IMG/VR virus record: IMGVR_UViG_3300011013_000016
Location: 1-53,358 of that record
Direction: 5' to 3' (one strand)
DNA from: a virus
DNA length: 53,358 bases
The position numbers and the translations under genes are program-made. The notes below the pieces were generated by a model. The model did not search any database and had not been told where the DNA came from. It saw only the letters and a list, made by a program, of their open reading frames with translations. This document shows positions 24,622 to 34,163 of the stretch, one piece after another. Numbering within the stretch: position 1 is the first letter of the stretch; every line of letters starts with the position of its first letter.

Positions 24622-26328
24622 ATGGCTGATCAGATCCCCTCTGGAAGCGGCGGATACGGCGGCGGCGCCGGAGCCATTTACAGGCAGGCGTACCGCCAGG
24701 CCGTGGCGGGCGGACTCACGTACGAAGAGGAGCAGCGCAAGCAGTTCCTTCTTGTAGAGCTGGGCAAGGCTCAGAACGAACGCCAGCGGCTCCAGATCGA
24801 AAAGGCCAAGGGCCGGGCCACAGTGATCAGTGCTCTGGCTTCCGCATGGGCCAACTTGGCGCAGGCCGAGGCCGAGGGGCACAAGGCCAACTCCGCCGCA
24901 CAGCAGAGCTACGTGACTGCCTACGTCTCTCGTGTGGAGGCCCGCAAAGACCTGCTCGCTCACGTGTTGCACGCGGACAAGACCGGCCAGTTCCGGCCCG
25001 TCGGAGACATGCAGGAGACCACCCTTCCTCAGCTCCAGCGCCTGGACGATGTCGGACGCCTGGGCAAGGACGCCAACGTCAAGGAGCTGGTGGCGCCGGA
25101 GGACGTCTCCATCGACCCCGCGACGGTGGCCGGGGAACTGGGCACCATCATCCGGGAAACCTACTTCTCTCCCGAAGCCACAAACTTGTTGGCCGACCAG
25201 CTCAACAAGAACGTCGGCGACAGCCAAGCCGAGCGCTATCGGCAGACCGCTTGGCTGGCCATGGAGGCGGGCAAGAAGGTCCGGGACGGCTTGATCGCCA
25301 TCGAGGTCGAGAATGGGCTGGAGCGCGGATCGCTGTCAAACGACCGTGCTGTCCAGGAGATCGTGCTCGGCACCGACGGCACCGCGGGCCTGTTGCCACC
25401 CGAGGCTCGGGCAGTCCTGGCTGCGGGGTCCGAGTACCAGGCCGCGCACGCGGGCGAAGTCTCCTCTGCGCAGGTGGAATGGGACGGCTTCGTCGAGGAG
25501 GGCGAGAACCTGGCCCGGGCGTACAACATGCCTGTCCTGGCTGAGGGCGTGGCCAAGATGCGGGCCTTCAGCGACGGGGACATGGAAGCCCTGAAGCGCA
25601 TGGGATTCGGCGACCTGACCGACGCCGAGTCTGAGCCCGGCTTTGCTGAGCAGGTCATGATCGATGACCTGAAGGCCCTGCAGGACAAGGCCGGGGCTCC
25701 CGGTGAGCTGGAGCGGCACATGAACACTCTGCGCGCCAAGCCCGGGTGGGACGCCTTCGTGCGGATGTACGGCTTCACCAACGAAGTAGACGCTGCCCTG
25801 TGGGCCGCCCGGGACAGCAAGGCCAAGGCTGCATTCAACGTGGTGATGGGTGCGCACGCGGCGGGTCGGTACGACGAGGTGGAGTTGCAGGGCACCCTGC
25901 GCATGGCGGGCCTGCCCACGTCTGCGAAGGACGTCGGGCACCCCCGTCGGGTCGAACGACGGGCCTCAATGGATCAGCTGAAGGATGACATGGCCACCCG
26001 GAAGAGGGAGCGCCAGCAGGAGCGCCAGCAGAAGCGGGTTGGCGAGCGCGTTGGGCCTGCGATCGAGGAGTTCGAGCGGACAGATCCGGGTGACGCAGAG
26101 CCGCCCGGTCCCGAGGCTCGTCTCCGCAAGGAGCGGAAGGGGATCCGCAAGGCCCAGACCGCCATCGCCCAGCGTCTTGGGGACCGCTTCACCGACGAGA
26201 TGAAGAAGCGCGTGGATGCCGACACCTCCACCCTCCCAGCCACAGGCACGGCCCTGGCCGCCAAGGACCGGAAGAAGGAGGACGAGAACGCGGAGCCCGA
26301 GGCGGGGTACGCTGGCTATCAGGTGTAG
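24622..26328 (+). CDS. Internal virion (ejection) protein, gp15-like by position, 568 aa
   Basis: ATG 24622 follows the previous stop by one base; the earlier in-frame ATG lies within the upstream gene and is rejected. Almost entirely helical (EEEQRKQFLLVELGKAQNER; QQSYVTAYVSRVEARKDLLA). The C-terminal 150 residues are highly charged (MATRKRERQQERQQKRVGER). T7 gp15 is a comparably helical ejection protein. Role inferred. Confidence 0.55.
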   Translation: MADQIPSGSGGYGGGAGAIYRQAYRQAVAGGLTYEEEQRKQFLLVELGKAQNERQRLQIEKAKGRATVISALASAWANLAQAEAEGHKANSAAQQSYVTAYVSRVEARKDLLAHVLHADKTGQFRPVGDMQETTLPQLQRLDDVGRLGKDANVKELVAPEDVSIDPATVAGELGTIIRETYFSPEATNLLADQLNKNVGDSQAERYRQTAWLAMEAGKKVRDGLIAIEVENGLERGSLSNDRAVQEIVLGTDGTAGLLPPEARAVLAAGSEYQAAHAGEVSSAQVEWDGFVEEGENLARAYNMPVLAEGVAKMRAFSDGDMEALKRMGFGDLTDAESEPGFAEQVMIDDLKALQDKAGAPGELERHMNTLRAKPGWDAFVRMYGFTNEVDAALWAARDSKAKAAFNVVMGAHAAGRYDEVELQGTLRMAGLPTSAKDVGHPRRVERRASMDQLKDDMATRKRERQQERQQKRVGERVGPAIEEFERTDPGDAEPPGPEARLRKERKGIRKAQTAIAQRLGDRFTDEMKKRVDADTSTLPATGTALAAKDRKKEDENAEPEAGYAGYQV

Positions 26329-26334
26329 AGGTCC

Positions 26335-29300
26335 ATGGGCAATCCATTCAGCTACCTCACGACGTCTTCTGGCAAGGCGCCGTGGGAGGAAGAAGAGGAG
26401 GAGCAGGCGGCTGCGCCTGCTGCGGACAGCTACGCGCCCACGATCATCTCGTACCCACACGAGACCCAGACCCTCCCCAGCGGCATCGAGGCCCCAGCAC
26501 GGCACGGATTGTATCGAGCACGCGACCAGATCAAGGCGTCGGAGACCAGCTACCTGGAGCCCAGCCTGACCCACCAAGCGGTTCAGGGCTGGTCCCAGGA
26601 CCCGGGGACATTCTCTCCGGAACAGCAGACCGAGGGTTCCGAGCCCCGCTGGTACGAGTCGCTGTTCCGAGTGCTGGAGCCGTTTGAGATTCCCACGTCT
26701 GCGATGCACAGAGGCCGGACGGCCCTGGTCGGCGGAACAGAGAAGGACGGTCTCTCGTACAAGGCCCAGCGCGAGATGCACGCCAACGTCTTCGGGCGCG
26801 CCTTGGGGCCCGGCTACGTCCTGGAGAAGCGACCCGAGGCCCGGCACCCCGCAGACCCCGAGGCTTCTACTGCGGGTGGGCCCGTCCCCGGACAGACCCG
26901 CGCTGAAGCCGCCAAGTCCCAGTTCGAGTACGAGCAGGACCGTCAGGTCGATGTCGACGAGCGCCGCGCGTACGAGGAGCGTCTTGCGCCAGACCTGGCT
27001 CAGCTCCAGGACGAGATCATGGAGGCCAACCGGGCTGCCTATGACCGGTTCTGGGAGGCGGCCAGTAGCGGGGAGTTGTCTGCGCTGGCCAAGTCCCGAG
27101 CCAAGGACCGGGTGGGCCCCGACTACGGCATCCTGCGGCAGGGCGACATCAACGATGTCTACATGCCCCTGGAGGAGGCCCAGCGCCTCCAGCAGAAGGC
27201 CAACGCCTTGGGGCTGGACGCCGGACCGTTCCTGAACACGATGGCGGACCCGACCCAGCGGGTTTGGGTCGGGATCTTGGGTGACGTGGTCAGCGACCCT
27301 TTCAACGCTGCCGGTCCCGGCGCCGGCACTAAGGTCGTGCGCGTGGGGGACGACGTGTTCCGGGCTGGAGTGAAGGCCCAGGCGGCGGCCGGGGCTGTCT
27401 CCAGGGCCACGGGCGGTGCTGTGGGTGCCGACGATGTCCTGCGGACCATCGTAGCTGCAGAACGCGGCGACGAGGCTGCCAGGGCTGCTGCTGTGCGTTG
27501 GGCGGGCGAGCTGGATGATGCTGCGCAGGCGTCGCGGGCCCGTGCCGCGGCGCCTGCACGCTCCGGCGAGCAGATCATGGACGACGCCGTCCGCCACAAG
27601 GCCGACATGGTGGATGCTGCCGAGCAGGCACGGATCGCCTTCCAGCAGGGCAACGCCACCCGCCGCATGGTGAACACGACTCGGGCCAATCTGGACAACG
27701 CCGAGCGGGCCCTCGTCAGGTTGAAGACTCCCCGGTATGCGGCACAGGTCGCCGTGCGGGAGACCCGGCTCGCAGCCAAGAGTGCTGCTGAGCAGTCCGC
27801 TGCCGCCCGGAGCCTGGCGTTTGTTGGGGACGGCGGTCGTGGCCTGGCGGGCAAGGCAGGAGGCCTCCCCTTCCATCTTCCCTTCACCCCGCACACGGTT
27901 TCGCTCTCCCCTGTGCCTGTGCTCCCGCTGCCCAAGAAGGCGGTCACGTACGCGGCCGGAAAGGTCGGGGCTGGCGTCGGAAAGGTGGCCGAGCCTTGGA
28001 CCCTACGCACTCTGGAGGCCACGCCCTGGGACGAGATGACCGGCAGCCAGATGCTGGCCCACCTGTTCCAGGCTAGCGGGGTCGAGGCGGCCCGTGGTGT
28101 ACAGGACGTCGGGTTGTTTGCCTGGGACACCCTTGCCCGGTGGTTCGGGGACCGGACGATCATGCGGTCCTTGCGCTTCTACGGCCTGGGCAACGCCGGC
28201 AAGCAGCGCATGGCGGCCGAGCTGGGATCCGAGTTGGCCCGAGACGCAGCGGCGGCTGACCGGGTGAGCAAGTCCTTGGCCCGGTTCGGAATCAACGCCT
28301 CTCGCCTGGCCCGGGTGTCCGGGGAGGTCTGGGACAACTACCAGACCGCACTCATCGGCTTCATGCGCCGCATGTCGTCGATGGAGTCCGAGACCCTGCG
28401 CAGCGTGAACCGCATCACAGAGCACGCGCGCGCTGCCTGGAAGCACCGCAAGGACGTCGCCGCGCGTTCCCTCCCGGGCCTGCGCACGCAGATCGCAGAC
28501 CTGGAGGGTCGAGGTGCGGCCCAGACCGAGGCTGTGCGCGTGCTGAAGGCCGAGGCGACCATGCTCACGATGTGGGCATCACCCAAGTACGGTGTCCAGG
28601 ACGTGCTCATTGAGGCGGGGGGGGCCATCGAGCGGGGCCACGGAACCCTTCAGGAGAGCCTCCTCCGAGACTTCCCCGAGTACAGGGGCGAGCTGGGTGT
28701 GCGCCCCGAGCTGATTCCCTTGGCCAATGAGGTTGAGGGGCTGATCAAGCGCTGGGTCGCGGCGACCGGACAAGAGGAAGAGACCTTGCGTCAGGCGCTC
28801 GTCGCCATGGAGCGCTCGCTGAAGGGCGACCCCCGTGTTCGGGGCGGCCTGGAAAAGCTCAAGGCAAGCCTGCAGGGCCAGCTCGACACCCTTGACCAGG
28901 CGACCCCCCAAATCAGGAAGCAGCTCTCAGAGCTGGAAGACAAGGTCGCCACGACCACCAAGCGGTCTGAGCAACAGGTGGTTGAGCCCGTGAAGCAGGC
29001 CGAGTTCCTGGAGACCAAGGCCGGCCAGAAGTCCACACCGGCCATGTCCAAGAGACTTCGGGAAGCCTACGAGCGTGGAGACGACGCCGACGATGCTGCG
29101 GCCCCCATGGCATCACCCACGGCGGCGGCATCAAAGAATGCGATGGCCAGTGCTGTGGCTGGAGACACCAGCGCTGCGTACAACGAGGTGCGTCAGGTCC
29201 TGAACAAGTACGCTGCCGGCGATGTGGCAGACAAGGCGATCAAGAAGTCCCTCGACACCCTGGCCGAGCGGGTCGTGGCTCACTTCGACGAGGGCGGCCC

Positions 29301-32300
29301 CATGTCCGGGCTCGGAGAGGCGTACACCGCCGCAGCTGCACAGCTCCGAGTGACAGCCGGCCGGCGGGCCCGCATGGGCGAGCTGAACCTGAAGAGGGCG
29401 GTGACCAAGCTGGACGAAGGCCGCACAGCTGGCAAGCTACTCCTCGACGAGGCCGACGCAACCCGAGCAACAGTTGAGCCCCAGCTCATGGGCGTCATGG
29501 AGAAGCTGGAGGAGACTACCCCGGTCATCTATCTCAAGACGGAGGCCGGAAAGCTGGAGCCCCGGGCCCTGCACGACTTCGAAGAGGGCCTGTGGACTGA
29601 GTACCACCAGTTGACAGAGCGAATCGCTCCTGAAGACCGGCTGTTGCTGGCATACAGCGTGCTCCGTGACACTGTGGATATCCCTGTGGAGATCCCCACC
29701 TGGCAGATCTTGACGGACGACGGGTACAGGGTCCTCGGCCGCCGCATGGGGGACCTGCCAAAGGAGCTGGTGCCCGTCGTCGTCGAGCTGCGGCGCCTGA
29801 TCAAGAACTACGAGGTCCTGTACCAGAAGCACGGCTTCGACTTCATGGCCGACCCGCTCCAGATGGCGCGGTCCTGGGGGGTCACCGAGTACGTCCCACA
29901 CATCAGGTCCGGGCAGTCCCAGCTCTCCGGCCAGGGTGGTGTGGATCCCGGGCTCAGCCGGCACTCCACGGGCGTGTCCCTGGACGAGCGCCTGTCGCTC
30001 AGCATGGATGCCGCCAGGCGACGAGAGATGGAGGGCACGATCGACGAGCTGAACGCCGGCCTGGTTGGCGTGCGGCGCAACTTCGATGTCGAGCGCGGCC
30101 TCAAGGGCAAGGTCAAGGACGCGGCTCGACGCCTGAAGGAGGGGCCAGATCCAGAGGCGGTGTTCACCCTGGACCCCATGAAGCTGGCGTCCCGCTACAT
30201 GCAGGCCAACCGAGCCATCTCCACCCGTGATCTGCTCACGGGCATGATGCGCAGCGACGTGATCCGTGTGGTGGGTCCCGAGCGCCTGGCCGATGGCACG
30301 TACCTGACTGTGCACCGGATTGCCCAGCGCGACGACTTGGCGCCGCTGATGGTGAACCGGAACCAAGACATCGACAACGTTCTCCTCATGGAGGGGACTC
30401 GGGAAGAGTGGCTCGCCCAAGGCGGTGGGTTCGGGGCCAAGGTCGAAGAGCTGCGGCATGGAGGGGTCGCAGCGGACGACGACCCTGGCCGCATCACCAA
30501 GCTGTGGACCGGGCAGGCGTCCACTCAGTCCATGGCCAACCTGCGCAAGGAGGTCCGGGAGCTGCAGGACAGCGACAACTTGCTGGAAGCACTGACCCGC
30601 ATCCGGGGGCGGGACTTCTCGGACGGGAGCGCCGACTGGCGGGGTGGGTCCGCCGGGGACACCGCCCTGTACGACCCCCGCGCACAGGTGGCCTCGGCGC
30701 TGCAGGACGCGGAGGCTGCGCGTCGTCGTGGCCTGGATGCGCTCGCCAACCAGTTCGGATCCTACGACGAGATCCCGACAGGGCAGATCAAGGCCCTCGA
30801 CAAGGCGGTGGACGCCGACCTGGCCAAGGGCCTCGACCACCTGGCCAACGAGATCAACCGGCTCCAGGTCATGTCCCATGACGTGCAGGCTGGGTCAGCA
30901 GCAGCAGCCGGGATCCAGGCCAAGGTCACGGGTCGAACCCTGGCCAACTTCTACACTCCAGGGCAGGAGCTGTACCGGCTCTACGTGCCACGTGTGGTTC
31001 AGCAGTCCATGGAGGACATGCTCCTGCTCGACCGGGCGTCCGGCTTCCTTGGCAAGTTTGGTCATGCCGTGCACGCGGTCCAGAACTTCTACAAGGCCCG
31101 GATGACCATCCTGGCCCCGATGTTCCACGGGCGTAACGCCATCTCCAACGTCGCCCAGAACATGCTCGACCTGGGCGTGCACGGGGCCCTGAACCCGCAC
31201 ACCAATGTCATGGCCACGCGCCTCACGCACGGGCTCACCTACTACGAGATGTTCGGGTCGATGGAGAACGCCCGCAAGGCTCTTGCGGCCCCGAGGCGGG
31301 TGACCGAGAAGCAGGTCAAGGGCGCCGGGGTCCTGCGGGCAGCGGAGACCGAGGCCAAGTACCGGATCCGCCAGGCCAGGGCCGCGGACTTCGAGCTGTC
31401 CTTCGGCCAGTGGCTGGACGAGGGCGTGGACATCACCGGCAAGGGCGACGTCTGGACCTTGGACGAGCTGTACGCCCAGCTCAAACTGAAGGGCGCCGTC
31501 TCCGAGTCATTCACCCAGTTCGTGGACTTGGAGCACTACGAGGGCCAGCTCCTGCGGGAGATCGCCCGCTCGGCCCGGCCCACCCCTCAGGCCCTGCCCG
31601 GCCGCATCGGGCGCTCGCTGTGGGACAACCTGTCCACCGTCGAGGACGTGGCCATCGTCTACACGGGCCTGGCCCTGAGCGGCGGCACGCTCATGTTCCT
31701 GCCCAAGAAGCTGGGTGCGCACGTCGGCCGGGCCTTCGAGAACCAGGCCCGGCTAACCAACGTGCTCGGAAACCTGAAGCGGTCCGGGAACCTGGACGAC
31801 GCCATCGGTCACGCCAATCGCTTCCTGTTCGACTACAACGACCTCAACGCTACTCAGCGCGTGATCCTCCGGGCCATGTTCCCGTTCCTCACGTGGAACA
31901 TGAAGAACGTGGACCTGCAGCTGCGCATGATGGCGCAGGACCCCAACTTCTACAGCCAGTTCCACCGGATGATGAACGTCGGGTTGCCCAAGGTCTCGCA
32001 GGCCATGGAGCACGAGGCGTCCGGTGCAGAGGGCCCGTTCAACCCCAAGGACTACGGCTCGCGCTACTACCAGTCCCGCCAGCGCCCGTACACCCTGTCC
32101 AGAGCCCGCATCCCTATCCCGGGGTCCTCGTTCTTTGGGCGCCCCCTGCCCAACACCTTCGTGTCCGGGTTCGGCCTGCCCCAAGAGGCTCTGGTCGAGT
32201 GGATGGCGCCGATGCTCATCTCGACGGGCGCCAACCTTCAGACCCTGTCGAACGTCCCGCTACCGATCCCGGGCCGGGGCTTGATGAAGAGGGCGGCCGG

Positions 32301-32958
32301 GGCCCTCGGTGTGGACGAGACCTACATGCAGGCGCAGGCCAATGCAGGGCGGAACCCGAACCTGCGCGCGGCGTCGCACACCAACTTCCTGGCCCGCATC
32401 GGGTTCGAGGCACTGAGTGGACACCACTCCTTCTACGACATGCCGATCGAGGACATGAACAACGGCATGATCTTCGCTGCCTACCTGGCTGCGCTGGAGA
32501 ACCTGGACCCCGTCGCTGGGTTCGATCCGGCCGGCAGCATGGCCGACTGGATGAAGCGCACTGCCAGCGTCAAGCCCTTTACAGCGGTGGACCCCATCAC
32601 CGGTCATCTGGTAGAGCGGGCTGTTGTGGACGGCCGCTACAACTGGGGCATGGGCATCCTGCCCTGGAACCGCATCATCCGAGAAGCGGCGTCCATGTCC
32701 GCCATCCATGCACTCACGCTGGGGGACACCAACGTGGGCGAGGGCAGCCCCACCCCGACCGAGGTGCCCAAGCCCCTGCGCTTCCTGCACGCCTACACGG
32801 GGATCAAGCTCTTCCAGGAGCAGCCCTGGCTCGGGTACCAGTACGGGTCCGGTGCGTACGGCACGCGCGGACAGGAGCAGGCGCTTGAGGAGTTTCGGTC
32901 CAGCTTCCGGGAGAGCACCCGAACCTACGGCTCCGAGTACCTGCCGAAGCCCCGGTAG
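26335..32958 (+). CDS. Giant internal virion / DNA-ejection protein, 2207 aa
   Basis: Longest gene of the window, last of the late operon, placed like T7 gp16 but much longer. The first 600 residues are mixed, with a helical region rich in Ala/Arg (residues 350-550). The middle is coiled-coil-like (LRTQIADLEGRGAAQTEAVR; LDQATPQIRKQLSELEDKVA). The C-terminal 700 residues include VQNFYKARMTILAPMFHGRN and MFPFLTWNMKNVDLQLRM, motifs of the kind found in very large phage structural or polyvalent proteins. No lytic transglycosylase site and no polymerase motifs were recognised. Confidence 0.65.
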   Translation: MGNPFSYLTTSSGKAPWEEEEEEQAAAPAADSYAPTIISYPHETQTLPSGIEAPARHGLYRARDQIKASETSYLEPSLTHQAVQGWSQDPGTFSPEQQTEGSEPRWYESLFRVLEPFEIPTSAMHRGRTALVGGTEKDGLSYKAQREMHANVFGRALGPGYVLEKRPEARHPADPEASTAGGPVPGQTRAEAAKSQFEYEQDRQVDVDERRAYEERLAPDLAQLQDEIMEANRAAYDRFWEAASSGELSALAKSRAKDRVGPDYGILRQGDINDVYMPLEEAQRLQQKANALGLDAGPFLNTMADPTQRVWVGILGDVVSDPFNAAGPGAGTKVVRVGDDVFRAGVKAQAAAGAVSRATGGAVGADDVLRTIVAAERGDEAARAAAVRWAGELDDAAQASRARAAAPARSGEQIMDDAVRHKADMVDAAEQARIAFQQGNATRRMVNTTRANLDNAERALVRLKTPRYAAQVAVRETRLAAKSAAEQSAAARSLAFVGDGGRGLAGKAGGLPFHLPFTPHTVSLSPVPVLPLPKKAVTYAAGKVGAGVGKVAEPWTLRTLEATPWDEMTGSQMLAHLFQASGVEAARGVQDVGLFAWDTLARWFGDRTIMRSLRFYGLGNAGKQRMAAELGSELARDAAAADRVSKSLARFGINASRLARVSGEVWDNYQTALIGFMRRMSSMESETLRSVNRITEHARAAWKHRKDVAARSLPGLRTQIADLEGRGAAQTEAVRVLKAEATMLTMWASPKYGVQDVLIEAGGAIERGHGTLQESLLRDFPEYRGELGVRPELIPLANEVEGLIKRWVAATGQEEETLRQALVAMERSLKGDPRVRGGLEKLKASLQGQLDTLDQATPQIRKQLSELEDKVATTTKRSEQQVVEPVKQAEFLETKAGQKSTPAMSKRLREAYERGDDADDAAAPMASPTAAASKNAMASAVAGDTSAAYNEVRQVLNKYAAGDVADKAIKKSLDTLAERVVAHFDEGGPMSGLGEAYTAAAAQLRVTAGRRARMGELNLKRAVTKLDEGRTAGKLLLDEADATRATVEPQLMGVMEKLEETTPVIYLKTEAGKLEPRALHDFEEGLWTEYHQLTERIAPEDRLLLAYSVLRDTVDIPVEIPTWQILTDDGYRVLGRRMGDLPKELVPVVVELRRLIKNYEVLYQKHGFDFMADPLQMARSWGVTEYVPHIRSGQSQLSGQGGVDPGLSRHSTGVSLDERLSLSMDAARRREMEGTIDELNAGLVGVRRNFDVERGLKGKVKDAARRLKEGPDPEAVFTLDPMKLASRYMQANRAISTRDLLTGMMRSDVIRVVGPERLADGTYLTVHRIAQRDDLAPLMVNRNQDIDNVLLMEGTREEWLAQGGGFGAKVEELRHGGVAADDDPGRITKLWTGQASTQSMANLRKEVRELQDSDNLLEALTRIRGRDFSDGSADWRGGSAGDTALYDPRAQVASALQDAEAARRRGLDALANQFGSYDEIPTGQIKALDKAVDADLAKGLDHLANEINRLQVMSHDVQAGSAAAAGIQAKVTGRTLANFYTPGQELYRLYVPRVVQQSMEDMLLLDRASGFLGKFGHAVHAVQNFYKARMTILAPMFHGRNAISNVAQNMLDLGVHGALNPHTNVMATRLTHGLTYYEMFGSMENARKALAAPRRVTEKQVKGAGVLRAAETEAKYRIRQARAADFELSFGQWLDEGVDITGKGDVWTLDELYAQLKLKGAVSESFTQFVDLEHYEGQLLREIARSARPTPQALPGRIGRSLWDNLSTVEDVAIVYTGLALSGGTLMFLPKKLGAHVGRAFENQARLTNVLGNLKRSGNLDDAIGHANRFLFDYNDLNATQRVILRAMFPFLTWNMKNVDLQLRMMAQDPNFYSQFHRMMNVGLPKVSQAMEHEASGAEGPFNPKDYGSRYYQSRQRPYTLSRARIPIPGSSFFGRPLPNTFVSGFGLPQEALVEWMAPMLISTGANLQTLSNVPLPIPGRGLMKRAAGALGVDETYMQAQANAGRNPNLRAASHTNFLARIGFEALSGHHSFYDMPIEDMNNGMIFAAYLAALENLDPVAGFDPAGSMADWMKRTASVKPFTAVDPITGHLVERAVVDGRYNWGMGILPWNRIIREAASMSAIHALTLGDTNVGEGSPTPTEVPKPLRFLHAYTGIKLFQEQPWLGYQYGSGAYGTRGQEQALEEFRSSFRESTRTYGSEYLPKPR

Positions 32959-32959
32959 C

Positions 32960-33151
32960 TCAGCCTCGGGCGCGCTCTCGCTCTCGGATCCACCCGTCCA
33001 GGAGCATGTGCGCGATGCGCTCTCGCTCCAGGCCCCAGCTGTCGGGATCCTCGGGATCCTGCCATTCTCCCGTCGAGGCTCGCTCTTCCAGGATCGTGCA
33101 GGCTCTCGCCCACAGGAAGTCCTGCACGTGTGCGGGGACTGGGTCAGGCAT
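32960..33151 (-). CDS. Hypothetical protein, 63 aa
   Basis: Last gene of the leftward replication operon, ending one base from the convergent end of the giant virion gene with no terminator between them. Starts MPDPVPAHVQDFLWARACTI and has a helical, acidic/basic C-terminus (RERIAHMLLDGWIRERERAR). The upstream in-frame TTG is not used because no ribosome site is seen there. Function unknown. Confidence 0.7.
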   Translation of the reverse strand: MPDPVPAHVQDFLWARACTILEERASTGEWQDPEDPDSWGLERERIAHMLLDGWIRERERARG

Positions 33152-33356
33152 GGTCGGGCCCCTGGGTCCAGATGAAGGCGGCAACGGGCCTGTCGTTCCT
33201 GGCTCGTTCACGTGCCGCAAGCCTCCAGACAGGCCGGAGCAGCTTCATGTCTTGGTAGTACATCATTCTCCAGATGACCTTGGCGGCAGCCCGCCTCTGC
33301 TTGAGCGTGTACCTGTCCGGGCTCTTGTACACCTTCTTTGCGATCCGTCGGTTCAT
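33144..33356 (-). CDS. Basic hypothetical protein, 70 aa
   Basis: ATG 33356 overlaps the stop of the 23-codon gene (ATGA). Begins MNRRIAKKVYKSPDRYTLKQ and continues basic and helical (KVIWRMMYYQDMKLLRPVWR), typical of small phage nucleic-acid-binding proteins. No family recognised. Confidence 0.7.
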   Translation of the reverse strand: MNRRIAKKVYKSPDRYTLKQRRAAAKVIWRMMYYQDMKLLRPVWRLAARERARNDRPVAAFIWTQGPDHA

Positions 33357-33424
33357 CGCCACACCACAGGCGGACCCAGTTCGGTCGGGCCCTCGTGGCT
33401 GCATGTGTAGTGGTAGAGCTTCAT
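33353..33424 (-). CDS. 23-residue coupled ORF resembling an ADP-ribosyltransferase-like N-terminus
   Basis: Fully enclosed by ATGA overlaps with both neighbours, which argues for translation. It begins MKLYHYTCSHEGP and ends VVWR. The start is like that of phage proteins beginning MKLYHYTC/SH that have an ADP-ribosyltransferase-like or RNA-phosphotransferase-like fold, but here only 23 residues exist. It may be a deleted remnant kept for coupling, or a peptide. Confidence 0.45.
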   Translation of the reverse strand: MKLYHYTCSHEGPTELGPPVVWR

Positions 33425-33987
33425 GCCAAGAGCCTGTCGCACAAGGCTCGTTGCCGGTCGAACAGCCGGTGCTGGTGGTTGCGCTCGGGCCCGTACTCGA
33501 TGGCGTTCACGGCGTACCGGTGCCAGTCCCTCACTTCGTCCCAACCTAGGATCCAGGCTCGTGGGTCTCCGCCGGAACATCCGCATGGCAGCACACCCTC
33601 GACCACTCTCGGGATAGTTGTCGCGTGGTGCGCCGGCTTGCGCGCTGGGGATGCCATGGCCACGTACAGCAAGCCGCGCCCGTTCCCGAAGTGCTCGCAT
33701 AGAGAGCACTTGGAGCTGGGGCTGCTGGTCCCACCGCGCTTGTGGGCATTGGCCCCCTCGTGGGCCTTGATCAGCTCGTTGGGGTGGCAGAAGAACTTGC
33801 CCCGTGCCGAGTCAGCACAGTGCTCGTAGAACGCGTTGAACAACGTGTCCCGGGTCCAGCCGTCTGGCAGCACCTTCAGGTAGTGGTCCTCCAGCTTGCC
33901 CAGCTCCTGGTTCGAGGGGATCCCAACCAAGTTGGCCACGCGCATCTTGGCGTACAGGGCGCGGATGTCGTCGCGGTCGAGGGTCAC
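33421..33987 (-). CDS. Hypothetical protein with Cys cluster, 188 aa
   Basis: GTG 33987 follows GGGAGGAAG and overlaps the previous stop (GTGA). The N-terminal half is helical (RDDIRALYAKMRVANLVGIP). The middle carries KCSLCEHFGNGRG, with LPCGCSGGD later, a possible Cys4 zinc site. The first part (LGKLEDHYLKVLPDGWTRDT) resembles the C-terminal domain of phage replication accessory or helicase-loader proteins; loader function is a guess from its place beside the initiator. Confidence 0.65.
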   Translation of the reverse strand: MTLDRDDIRALYAKMRVANLVGIPSNQELGKLEDHYLKVLPDGWTRDTLFNAFYEHCADSARGKFFCHPNELIKAHEGANAHKRGGTSSPSSKCSLCEHFGNGRGLLYVAMASPARKPAHHATTIPRVVEGVLPCGCSGGDPRAWILGWDEVRDWHRYAVNAIEYGPERNHQHRLFDRQRALCDRLLA

Positions 33988-34163
33988 GGCTTCCTCCCGT
34001 GCACCCGATCCATGAAGTCCAAGAGCGGTGAGTGTTGGAACAACACATCTACCAACGCCGTGTCCTGGTGGCTGTTGCTCCGCTTGGGCCGAGCTGCGGC
34101 CCCGGTGCCCAGGGCCAGCAGGGCGGCGCCGGCCTGGCGGAGGAAGGTGCGTCTGGTGCTCAT
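33984..34163 (-). CDS. Miniprotein with twin-arginine (Tat) signal, 59 aa
   Basis: Begins MSTRRTFLRQAGAALLALGT: Arg4-Arg5 within T-R-R-x-F-L matches the Tat consensus, followed by an Ala/Leu hydrophobic segment and an AAA-A cleavage-like site near residue 24. The mature part would be only about 35 residues (ending FMDRVHGRKP). Four-base overlaps at both ends (ATGA upstream, GTGA downstream) and GGAG at normal spacing support translation. Export of so small a phage protein by Tat is unusual; the partner is unknown. Confidence 0.6.
   Translation of the reverse strand: MSTRRTFLRQAGAALLALGTGAAARPKRSNSHQDTALVDVLFQHSPLLDFMDRVHGRKP

Noticed and set aside
21654-24623. 989-codon minus-strand open frame
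   Set aside because: Runs across four plus-strand genes and their boundaries and has no recognisable domain; an artefact of few stop codons in GC-rich DNA.
25966-27894. 642-codon minus-strand open frame
   Set aside because: Shadow of the 568-aa and 2207-aa genes; no ribosome site or motif.
26335-32958. N4-type virion RNA polymerase in the giant protein
   Set aside because: Size invites the idea, but I saw no polymerase catalytic motifs; helices and ejection-type context fit better.
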